This document shows positions 1-5,657 of a stretch of 14,288 bases of DNA, piece by piece. Numbering within the stretch: the stretch's first letter is position 1; each line of letters begins with the position of its first letter. The DNA lies in contig DAOWCY010000185.1 in the NCBI GenBank assembly GCA_030639305.1, positions 1 through 14,288 of the forward strand, written 5' to 3'. This DNA comes from JAGLQA01 sp023135565 (lineage in GTDB: Bacteria > Acidobacteriota > Aminicenantia > UBA2199). The notes under the pieces are model-generated. The model was not told where the DNA came from. It saw only the letters and a list, made by a program, of their open reading frames with translations, and ran no database searches. The position numbers were made by a program, and so were the translations under genes.

Positions 1-14
1 AAACTAAAACAGAC

Positions 15-78
15 TTGCCTCCGGCGGCCCTGCCGGGGGCCAAACTTTTGAAAAAGTTTGAACAAAACTTTTGTTTAA
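15..78 (-). repeat. Interspersed repeat family A, copy 1
   Basis: Reverse-strand copy of the repeat seen at 1985-2042, 7617-7685, 10283-10341, 11691-11747 and 12351-12397. It has an AT-rich hairpin (CAAACTTT / AAAGTTTG arms) joined to a GC-rich part containing CCGGC and GCCGG arms. Unlike the other copies, it does not follow the 3' end of a visible gene on its own strand. Confidence 0.9.
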
Positions 79-258
79 AAAAGCGAAAAGCCCCCTATAA
101 AAGCTTTGAATTTTTCTTTTTCCAAAACTGAACACTTACCCGTCAAGGTGACTATTCAGTCCCTGGAAAAACCGGGGTATATAATGTAAATACCCGTAGG
201 GGCGAAGGGCCATTCGTCCTATTTCGCGGATTTAATTTATTTCCCGGACAGCCTGTCC
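79..258. other. Gene-free stretch with small palindromes
   Basis: I see no credible gene here. Two palindromes are visible. One pairs taggggcgaa (197-206) with ttcgtccta (213-221) imperfectly. The other is perfect: ggacag, one base, ctgtcc at 246-258. They look like remains of small interspersed elements rather than a known regulatory site. Confidence 0.5.
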
Positions 259-344
259 AGACTAAGCTTGAAAAAAACCACCTGAGGGCGGGAATTCGAA
301 GTATGTATAATATGTTGCTTATTACCGCCATGTAATGGTATAAT
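259..344 (-). repeat. Interspersed repeat family C, copy 1
   Basis: About 86 bp that match 8583-8668 at roughly 80 percent by eye. Both contain an A-run, a hairpin around CCACC, and the block attaccgccatgtaatgg. Read on the minus strand, the hairpin is CCGCC-ctca-GGTGG followed by seven T, a terminator-like shape. The single change from copy 2 gives a G-U pair on the minus strand but an A-C mismatch on the plus strand, so the minus strand is the likelier structured RNA. It ends just before the gene at 351. Confidence 0.75.
315..344 (+). promoter_or_regulatory. Sigma-70-like promoter, leaderless arrangement
   Basis: TTGCTT (315-320), an 18-bp spacer and a perfect TATAAT (339-344). The expected transcription start, 6-7 bp after the -10 box, falls on the ATG at 351. 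No ribosome binding site is present upstream of that ATG, so a leaderless mRNA is likely. The promoter lies inside repeat C. Confidence 0.6.
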
Positions 345-350
345 CGTTTC

Positions 351-656
351 ATGAAAGATATTGAAATTATTCGAGAATTTAAAGAAAAAGTTCAAGACTT
401 TTTCCCGCGAGCCGGGATTTATTTCTACGGCTCAAGGGTAAAAAAAAATCACCGGGATGATTCCGGCTATGACGTCCCGGTAATATTAAATGATGTGAAT
501 TCTACAACACGAAAAAAGATTTATGATATAGCCTGGGAAACAGGCTTTAAATATGATGCGTCGATCGCACCGGTCCTGTCTTCAAAAGATTACTCCTACT
601 CTGCACGCATTTCACCTTTTTGGGATAACGTAAAACATCATGGGTTGGCACTTTGA
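351..656 (+). CDS. MNT-type nucleotidyltransferase, catalytic Asp substituted
   Basis: This small protein of 101 aa has the minimal nucleotidyltransferase fold of MNT antitoxins, which in MNT/HEPN systems modify and silence a HEPN RNase partner. The family core is visible: Gly27-Ser28 followed by DSGYDV at 37-42. The usual motif is S-D-x-D; here the first metal-binding Asp is Gly39 (codon GGC, one base from GAC), while Asp41 remains. The third acidic position is probably in KYDASIAP (about residue 70). The length is normal for the family. The next reading frame starts inside the stop codon (TTG at 653) and is a HEPN remnant. No Shine-Dalgarno sequence is present and the promoter abuts the ATG. 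Activity is doubtful; this may be a decayed antitoxin or a non-catalytic binding protein. Confidence 0.82.
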   Translation: MKDIEIIREFKEKVQDFFPRAGIYFYGSRVKKNHRDDSGYDVPVILNDVNSTTRKKIYDIAWETGFKYDASIAPVLSSKDYSYSARISPFWDNVKHHGLAL

Positions 657-745
657 TCGGAAACCTGGAACATATTCTTAAATACCGCTTACAGCAAGCG
701 AAAGAATCTCTAAAAGATGCGGAAAGAAAACAGGATCAAAAATGA
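653..745 (+). pseudogene. Truncated HEPN-domain remnant (toxin partner)
   Basis: A 30-codon frame opens with TTG at 653, overlapping the stop of the MNT gene, and closes with TGA at 743-745, overlapping the ATG of mnmA. Its translation includes YRLQQAKESLKDAE, which closely resembles the first helix of HEPN proteins partnered with MNT genes. A complete HEPN protein is usually 100 residues or more and carries an R-x4-6-H catalytic motif; that part is absent. The spacing relative to the MNT gene is that of an intact module, so I read it as a 3'-deleted toxin gene whose remains now lead into mnmA. It may still be translated and couple translation to mnmA. Confidence 0.65.
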
Positions 746-1812
746 GTAAAGGAAAAATAATCATCGCTATGAGCGGCGGAGTCGATTCCTCAACCGCGGC
801 TGCCCTGCTGAAACAAGAAGGCTGCGATGTGTCCGGCGTCATTATGGAAATATACGACGATTCGGTGACTGCACCGGAAGGCCTGCACCACGCTTGTTTC
901 GGGCCGGGCGAAAAAGAAGACGTAGAAGACGCCCGTAAAGTAGCTGAAAAATTAGATATCCCCTTTTTTACGGTGGATCTAAAAGCTAAATATAAAAAAA
1001 ATATTATAGACTTTTTCGTGAAAGAATACCTGGATGGCAAAACTCCCAACCCCTGCGTCAAATGCAACTACGAAATGAAGTTCACTGCCATCCTAAATGA
1101 ATTGGAAAAAAGGAAAGTGGATTTCGACTATTTTGCCACCGGCCATTACGCTCGTATCGAAAAAACCGCCGCCGGCCAATTTCTTTTAAAAAAAGGAGCA
1201 GACTCCCAAAAAGACCAGTCCTATTTCTTGTTCAACCTGCGCCGCGGCCAATTGAGCAGGATTATCTTCCCTTTAGGCAATTACAAAAAAGAAGAGGTGA
1301 AAAAACTGGCCGAAAAACTGGTTCCGCACGTCAGCCAAAAACCGGAAAGCCAGGATTTTATCGCCGGGGGCTACCACCAATTATTCAAAAAACCGGGCAA
1401 ACCGGGCCCGATCCTCGATACTAAAGGCGAAAAAATCGGCACTCATAAAGGAATTATCTATTATACGGTAGGCCAGAGAAGAGGTATCGGCATAGCTCGT
1501 CCCAACCCGCTCTACGTGATCGCGAAAGATAAAAAAAAGAACGCGATTATCGTGGGCGAAAAAGAAGAAATCTTCGGCACGGAACTTACGGCTGGAAAAC
1601 TGAACTGGTTGGCTTTCGATAAGTTAGAAGAGACTATTTCAGTTAGGGCTAAGATCAGGTTCCAACACAAAGAATCGGAGGCTTCGGTGAAGCCTATCGA
1701 AAACAATAAAGTCCTGGTTAATTTCAAAGAGCCGCAAATGGCGATCACTCCGGGACAGGCGGTGGTTTTCTATGACGAAGATATCGTTGTGGGCGGCGGC
1801 ATTATCGAATAA
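742..1812 (+). CDS. mnmA: tRNA-specific 2-thiouridylase MnmA, variant lacking the SQDIC cysteine
   Basis: MnmA activates U34 of Lys, Glu and Gln tRNAs with ATP and inserts sulfur to make s2U. At 356 aa the length is normal. The PP-loop SGGVDSS is at 11-17, and ATGHYARI at 132-139, SQKDQSYFLF at 155-164 and TVGQRRGIGI at 242-251 are family hallmarks. The C-terminal beta-barrel domain follows. Cys105 and Cys108 form NPCVKCN. The second catalytic Cys of the E. coli-type enzyme, in SQDIC, is absent: the sequence is SQDFIAGG at 203-210. Cys52 lies in HACFGPGEKEDVEDA, as I recall from the non-SQDIC variants of Geobacter and Bacteroides. The variant may use the CxxC pair plus Cys52 for sulfur transfer or an Fe-S cluster; that is inference. 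The start overlaps the HEPN remnant stop (ATGA). A weak AGGA lies 6 nt upstream. Confidence 0.95.
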   Translation: MSKGKIIIAMSGGVDSSTAAALLKQEGCDVSGVIMEIYDDSVTAPEGLHHACFGPGEKEDVEDARKVAEKLDIPFFTVDLKAKYKKNIIDFFVKEYLDGKTPNPCVKCNYEMKFTAILNELEKRKVDFDYFATGHYARIEKTAAGQFLLKKGADSQKDQSYFLFNLRRGQLSRIIFPLGNYKKEEVKKLAEKLVPHVSQKPESQDFIAGGYHQLFKKPGKPGPILDTKGEKIGTHKGIIYYTVGQRRGIGIARPNPLYVIAKDKKKNAIIVGEKEEIFGTELTAGKLNWLAFDKLEETISVRAKIRFQHKESEASVKPIENNKVLVNFKEPQMAITPGQAVVFYDEDIVVGGGIIE

Positions 1813-1820
1813 AAACGCTG

Positions 1821-1887
1821 CCTTTGGCAACCAGGGGGGCTTTTTTGAAAAATCGCCCCCCTGGACCCCCCAAAAAACTTTTGTTTA
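1821..1887 (+). repeat. Interspersed repeat family B, copy 1
   Basis: The hairpin ccaggggggc (1831-1840) / gcccccctgg (1855-1864) has a 14-nt loop and is followed by an aaaacttttgttta block shared with family A. It starts 9 bp after the mnmA stop. A second copy is at 8762-8828 with the same loop length but a stem one pair shorter, both strands having changed together. Confidence 0.8.
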
Positions 1888-1950
1888 GCCCAACGCTTAG
1901 CAAAATACCTGACTTTTGGTAGTGGGCACAATCGTTTGGGATGACCTTAT

Positions 1951-2080
1951 AGGCTGGGTGCGCCGCACCCCCGCCGGAGGCTCTACAAAAGTTTTGTTCA
2001 AACTTTTTCAAAAGTTTGGCCCCCGGCAGGGCCGCCGGAGGCAAGAGGCTGGACGCGCCGCGTCCCCGCCGGAGGCAAAG
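1951..2080 (+). repeat. Composite repeat: two 3-nt-loop hairpins around family A copy 2
   Basis: Three modules in a row. First is a hairpin GGGTGC-GCC-GCACCC (1956-1970) followed by CGCCGGAGGC. Next is family A copy 2 (1985-2042), starting with the AT hairpin and ending in CCGCCGGAGGC. Last is a second hairpin GGACGC-GCC-GCGTCC (2051-2065), again followed by CGCCGGAGGC. The two small hairpins keep the same loop and have changed both stem strands together. The set lies downstream of mnmA in its orientation. Confidence 0.9.
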
Positions 2081-2132
2081 ATGTAGAACTATGGTTAGTG
2101 AAGTAAGCCGCAAGCGTAAGCGAACCCGATTC

Positions 2133-2207
2133 AGCCTCGTTACACCTACCTGTCGGTAGTCAACCCGTCGATGAAAACAGGTAACGAATAATATGAGGAG
2201 ATAGGCT
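2133..2207 (+). other. Putative structured RNA element, possibly a group II intron relic
   Basis: Nested complementary arms: agcct (2133-2137) with aggct (2203-2207); cgttac (2138-2143) with gtaacg (2181-2186); and a local hairpin ctacc (2146-2150) with ggtag (2155-2159) and a 4-nt loop. The first two arms are adjacent on the 5' side. The text around ggtagtcaaccc and ggtaacgaat reminds me of domain I segments of bacterial group II introns, but there is no reverse transcriptase gene or domain V here, so this is only a suggestion. Confidence 0.35.
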
Positions 2208-2235
2208 TGACAAGAGGTGGATTGAGTACTATTAT
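2207..2235 (+). promoter_or_regulatory. Near-consensus sigma-70 promoter for the second nucleotidyltransferase
   Basis: TTGACA (2207-2212), a 17-bp spacer and TATTAT (2230-2235). The expected start of transcription is about 2241-2243, only a few bases before the ATG at 2245, so the mRNA would have almost no leader. No Shine-Dalgarno sequence lies in the last 15 bases before the ATG. Confidence 0.7.
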
Positions 2236-2244
2236 TTTAGAGTA

Positions 2245-2787
2245 ATGAAAAAGAAAACAAGAATAACAAAAACGATAAAAGCTGCTTTGAAAAAGAATCG
2301 ATTCCCTTTTACTATTTCGGGAGCTGTTCTATTCGGTTCACAAGCAGCGGGTAAAGCGAACCGGGATTCAGACGTAGACCTCCTGGTGGTAGCTGAACCC
2401 ATCAACCCCAAGCGTCATCGAAGAACAAAAGAAATAATGGCAATCAAACGTTCGCTGCCGGGAATGGCAGTGGATGTATTACTTCTTTCATCACCGGAAG
2501 TGATCTCAAATTTCACCAATCATAATCCCTTGTTCCTTGACATAGCTGAAGATGGTGTTGTAATCGAGGATGTTGAGAATTTTTTGTTTAACCTTATGCG
2601 GCAGACCAGGGAATATATAAAAACGAAAGGTATTAAACGTTTAAACGGAGGGTGGCAATTCCCGGTGGTATATCGTGCGGCTGTGTCCCTGTCCAATGTG
2701 AGTAACCGCGATTTTGCAGAAGCGATGTTGAAAGACGGGGAACGGGATTTCTTGATAGGCAGGAATGCTTTCCCCCCTCTTCTCTAA
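2245..2787 (+). CDS. Nucleotidyltransferase, N-terminal part of a truncated NTase-HEPN fusion
   Basis: This protein of 180 aa begins with a minimal nucleotidyltransferase domain: FGSQAAGKANRDSDVDLLVV (residues 30-49) gives Gly31-Ser32 and catalytic Asp43 and Asp45, and the third Asp is in AVDVLLL (Asp77). Unlike the gene at 351, the metal triad is complete. Residues 119-172 (from RQTREYIKTKGIKRL to MLKDGERDFLIGR) match my memory of the linker in fused NTase-HEPN proteins, where the next residues open a HEPN domain with its RNase or partner-binding helices. Here the frame instead stops after NAFPPLL. The protein should still be able to transfer nucleotides if folded, but lacks its HEPN half. 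Substrate is unknown. Confidence 0.82.
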   Translation: MKKKTRITKTIKAALKKNRFPFTISGAVLFGSQAAGKANRDSDVDLLVVAEPINPKRHRRTKEIMAIKRSLPGMAVDVLLLSSPEVISNFTNHNPLFLDIAEDGVVIEDVENFLFNLMRQTREYIKTKGIKRLNGGWQFPVVYRAAVSLSNVSNRDFAEAMLKDGERDFLIGRNAFPPLL

Positions 2788-2890
2788 TACAGCAAGTGTA
2801 AAATTTAATAATTGTTCCCGCCGACATTGGAGTGTAACATTACTGTTCCCAAATCTCTCTTTTAATAGAATGTGCATTATCAGGGCTTGA
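2762..2890 (+). pseudogene. Frameshifted HEPN-like continuation of the nucleotidyltransferase
   Basis: At the run of six C (2771-2776) the upstream frame runs into TAA at 2785. The frame starting at 2762 stays open to TGA at 2888-2890. It reads FSNTASVKFNNCSRRHW, then SVTLLFPNLSF, resembling a degraded HEPN helix pair (FYDKAAYFFQQAVEKSVKAV in related fusions as I recall them). One extra C in the run would account for the break. The extension runs into the 140-bp inverted-repeat element at 2876, so even a repaired frame would be cut short. Confidence 0.4.
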
Positions 2891-3015
2891 ATTTTAGAAT
2901 TTACCGAGTGTCTTTAGCGAATTTTAAAATTCAAGACCTGCTCCACGGTTATTAAACTTTTCAGAATTAACGCAGTCTTAGATAATTTGGAGAAAACCTC
3001 GAAAGCCCTGATAAT
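2876..3015. mobile_element. 140-bp element with perfect 13-bp terminal inverted repeats (MITE-like)
   Basis: attatcagggctt (2876-2888) is matched exactly by its reverse complement at 3003-3015. Inside, cttgaattttagaatt (2886-2901) pairs with 2920-2935 with a single mismatch in 16 bp. There is no coding capacity and no clear target duplication. Small non-autonomous transposon remnant or strongly folded RNA are both possible. It lies between the truncated nucleotidyltransferase and the GNAT operon. Confidence 0.5.
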
Positions 3016-3116
3016 TTCAGAAAATCAATAAAAAATAATTTTTCAACGTTTTTTTTAGAATTTTAGTTGAATTTTCAACGAAATTATTTTAAAATATCAG
3101 CAGAGGAAAAAATCGG

Positions 3117-3704
3117 ATGTATAGAATAGATCGTTTAGCAAATAGAAGTGAAGGAAGCTTGGAACCAATAACTTCACCAATGTTCAAGATAAGCTTGCCG
3201 TCACCAGGACAGGACAGGGCAAGAAATATTCTTTCCCAGGATATTCCCAAAATATGTTCTTGGGTAAAAACACGAAAGGCTCTCAGGATGGTGTCCGGCG
3301 ACAACGGGGATTGCCTTACTCCCAACATCCTTCAAAAATGGCTTGAAAATTCCCTGGAAAATCTTGTACTAATTGAAATCGGCAGTGATCAACCGATTGG
3401 GTTTTGTACAATTTCGATAAGTGAAATAGAATGTCTTCCCGCTGGTTGTGTAGAACTTTGCCACCTCATTATTGACCCAAAGAAGAGGAGAGCTTTCTCT
3501 ATAGGAAAAAGACTCTGCCGGGCAGTAAAGGAAAAGGCATCAACATTCGGATTCTCATATATAGTGGGGCGTGTAGTTCCCTGGAACGGTTATGCAAAAG
3601 TACTTGCTGAAAGAGAAGGTTTTACTGAAATAAAAGATTTGCCGCTCTGGGCCCCAGATGCATTCCATTGGTATAATTATGACCTGGGAATCGTCTCAAA
3701 CTGA
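3117..3704 (+). CDS. GNAT-family N-acetyltransferase
   Basis: A 195-aa protein with the GNAT fold, which transfers an acetyl group from acetyl-CoA to an amine. The acetyl-CoA-binding motif A is seen around ELCHLIIDPKKRRAFSIGKR (about residues 111-130): a beta strand, then a basic loop and helix, a divergent form of the usual Q/R-x-x-G-x-G/A. The later VGRVVPWNGYAKVLAEREGF (about 153-172) is the typical beta5-alpha4 region before the final strand. About 60 residues precede the fold and are not recognised. AGAGG lies 10 nt before the ATG. It is the first gene of a close three-gene set, 17 bp before the yhhQ-like gene. The substrate cannot be told from the sequence; small molecule, protein and aminoacyl-tRNA are all possible. 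Confidence 0.82.
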   Translation: MYRIDRLANRSEGSLEPITSPMFKISLPSPGQDRARNILSQDIPKICSWVKTRKALRMVSGDNGDCLTPNILQKWLENSLENLVLIEIGSDQPIGFCTISISEIECLPAGCVELCHLIIDPKKRRAFSIGKRLCRAVKEKASTFGFSYIVGRVVPWNGYAKVLAEREGFTEIKDLPLWAPDAFHWYNYDLGIVSN

Positions 3705-3721
3705 GTTATAAGGAGTAAAGT

Positions 3722-4435
3722 ATGACATCGAGCGTACCTAAAAAAGATTCTCTTCGCATCACCGAGTCCAGTACCGAGTGGTCACCCAGGTATTTAGATA
3801 TAATAGCCGTAATATTTGTTACCGCTCTATTGGTATCGAACCTGGCCGCTCAAAAAATATTTAAAATTTGGTCTTTCAGTTTTACGGCAGGTATTCTTAT
3901 ATTTCCCATAAGTTATATTTTTGGGGATATCCTAACCGAGGTATATGGATTTAACCGGGCCAGGCGTGTAATTTATATGGGGCTTCTTGCCAATCTTTTT
4001 ATGGCAGGTATCCTCTGGATCGCAATTCAACTCCCCCCCGCACCGGCGTGGAACCTTCAAAAAGAATTCGCAGCAATTCACTCTCTTGTCCCTCGAATAG
4101 TTATCGCTTCTGCAATAGCCTACGTTTTGGGGGAGTTGACAAACTCTTTCATTATGTCCCGAATGAAATTGAAAACCGAAGGCAAGTTTCTCTGGATGCG
4201 AACCGTCACTTCTACGTTGGGTGGCCAATTTATCGACTCTGCAATTTTTGCATTAATAGGATTTTATGGAGTTTTTCCATTCAAGCTTCTTGTAAGTTTA
4301 ACTCTTTCCGCCTGGTTGTTTAAGTCCATTTATGAAGCTGCGGCGACACCGCTAACCTATCTGGTTGTGGGTAAATTAAAAAAACTTGAGCAAGTAGAAC
4401 ATTTCGATAAGAAAGAAAAAATTAAGCTCTTTTAA
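3722..4435 (+). CDS. yhhQ: YhhQ-type queuosine precursor transporter (VUT/DUF165 family)
   Basis: An inner-membrane protein of 237 aa that, in the characterised family members, takes up queuosine precursors (preQ0, preQ1 or queuine) for Q34 modification of GUN-anticodon tRNAs. The family signature PISYIFGDILTEVYGFNRARRV is clear at about residues 62-83. About six membrane segments are visible, from YLDIIAVIFVTALLVSNLA (about 25-43) to the last near the C-terminus, followed by a charged tail. A strong AAGGAG (3710-3715) lies 6 nt before the ATG. It is preceded by the GNAT gene with a 17-bp gap and followed by the cyclase after 7 bp, so co-transcription is likely. No queuosine biosynthesis gene is nearby, which fits a salvage role or a co-opted one. 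Confidence 0.92.
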   Translation: MTSSVPKKDSLRITESSTEWSPRYLDIIAVIFVTALLVSNLAAQKIFKIWSFSFTAGILIFPISYIFGDILTEVYGFNRARRVIYMGLLANLFMAGILWIAIQLPPAPAWNLQKEFAAIHSLVPRIVIASAIAYVLGELTNSFIMSRMKLKTEGKFLWMRTVTSTLGGQFIDSAIFALIGFYGVFPFKLLVSLTLSAWLFKSIYEAAATPLTYLVVGKLKKLEQVEHFDKKEKIKLF

Positions 4436-4442
4436 GCTGTTT

Positions 4443-5657
4443 ATGATACCTATGTCCGAGAAGCTAGAACCGAAAAATTATTTATTTTTGTTTGCCGACC
4501 TGATCGGGAGTACAGAAGTTGCTACGGAGCAGACGCCTCAATTCTTCGCTGGGAACTACATTTCCTCTTTTCGTTGGGCTGTCGAAAGTGCACGCAATTT
4601 TTTAAAGGAAAGAAATGTATGGGAAGAATCCTCCGACATCTCACTTAATTTTAAAGATAGGATAGAAGATATCGATATTACAGGTGACGAAGTAAAATCG
4701 TTTGCCTCTTTGGATGATAAGACAGAAGAGAAGAAAGAGGATATTATTGCATCGGCTGTTATGTTTGCTTATTTGACCAAACTCTACTGGTTTATTTCAC
4801 CTTATAACCTGGAAAGGTTAACCGGCAAACAATTTCCCAGGGATATGGCCGTCGGCATACACATCGGCCCTGCCTCAAAGTTCGCGCTTTCCAATAAGTG
4901 GGATGACATTGCCGGACTTCACATTCATGTTGCCAAAAGAATCGAAACTCTTGCGCGGGAATGCCATAATTCCCGTATTTGTGCTTCTGAGGATGTAGCT
5001 GATATGTTCAATAAGTGGTGTGAAAGGTTTTCTGGAAGTGAGTTGAAGGAGAAAGCCCCCCTGCACTTTACGACATTTCGAGAACAAGATAAGCGGCACT
5101 TAGTAAAAGGTATCCCCAAATCTATTAAGCTGTATGAGCTTGATTGGGATATAGAAAACAATGATGCCATGAAGTATTTAGAAATGTTATTGGAGACTCC
5201 CGAACATGTGGATATGGAGGCGGAAGGAGTTCTAAAAAAAATAGGCTCGAATTTCTTTTCGAAGGTCAAAGTTGGGGAGGATAAATTTGAGTTGAATAAA
5301 GCAGTCAAATATAAATTTAATGAAGATAAATTGACTAAAAAAAGTTACATTAAGAAGTGGTTCGACGTTGTGAACGAGCAGCCAAAACTTTTTTTAGACC
5401 AATTATTTCTTGCCGTAAGTTACTTTATTCTGAGCTGTTCACTAATCCGGACTTCTAAAATATATGAAGACCAAACGTACAACGATAAATGCAGGAAAGT
5501 AACACAGGAATTTTATAGTTCTATCGATAGACTCCATAAGCAGCAAGTTAAGGAAAAGGATGCTAAGTCGTTAACTGACTGTCCGAGAATTCAAACCCAC
5601 CAAAAAAAGTGTCAAAAATTCTCCATTCAGGGCGAAAAATCAAGAATAAAACGATAG
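4443..5657 (+). CDS. Divergent class III nucleotide cyclase with charged C-terminal region
   Basis: A 404-aa soluble protein. Residues 13-235 resemble a class III adenylate/guanylate cyclase domain, which makes a cyclic nucleotide from an NTP. FLFADLIGST (15-24) supplies the first metal Asp19, DITGDEVKSF (78-87) the second, Asp82. MAVGIHIGPA (135-144) is the usual central strand and DDIAGLHIHVAKRIETLA (155-171) the helix with transition-state Arg166. The usual Asn of NxAxR is His162, and the purine-selecting Lys before the GD motif appears to be Asp76. Both metal ligands remain, so it could be active with an unusual base preference. Residues 250-375 are highly charged and helical. The last 25 residues are basic and may come from an inserted element (see findings). 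A second Met at residue 4 is an equally possible start. It is 7 bp after yhhQ. Confidence 0.72.
   Translation: MIPMSEKLEPKNYLFLFADLIGSTEVATEQTPQFFAGNYISSFRWAVESARNFLKERNVWEESSDISLNFKDRIEDIDITGDEVKSFASLDDKTEEKKEDIIASAVMFAYLTKLYWFISPYNLERLTGKQFPRDMAVGIHIGPASKFALSNKWDDIAGLHIHVAKRIETLARECHNSRICASEDVADMFNKWCERFSGSELKEKAPLHFTTFREQDKRHLVKGIPKSIKLYELDWDIENNDAMKYLEMLLETPEHVDMEAEGVLKKIGSNFFSKVKVGEDKFELNKAVKYKFNEDKLTKKSYIKKWFDVVNEQPKLFLDQLFLAVSYFILSCSLIRTSKIYEDQTYNDKCRKVTQEFYSSIDRLHKQQVKEKDAKSLTDCPRIQTHQKKCQKFSIQGEKSRIKR

Noticed and set aside
1802..2113. Minus-strand 103-codon open frame after mnmA
   Set aside because: It runs entirely through repeat modules A and B and the small hairpins, and its peptide is repeat-derived with no family resemblance.
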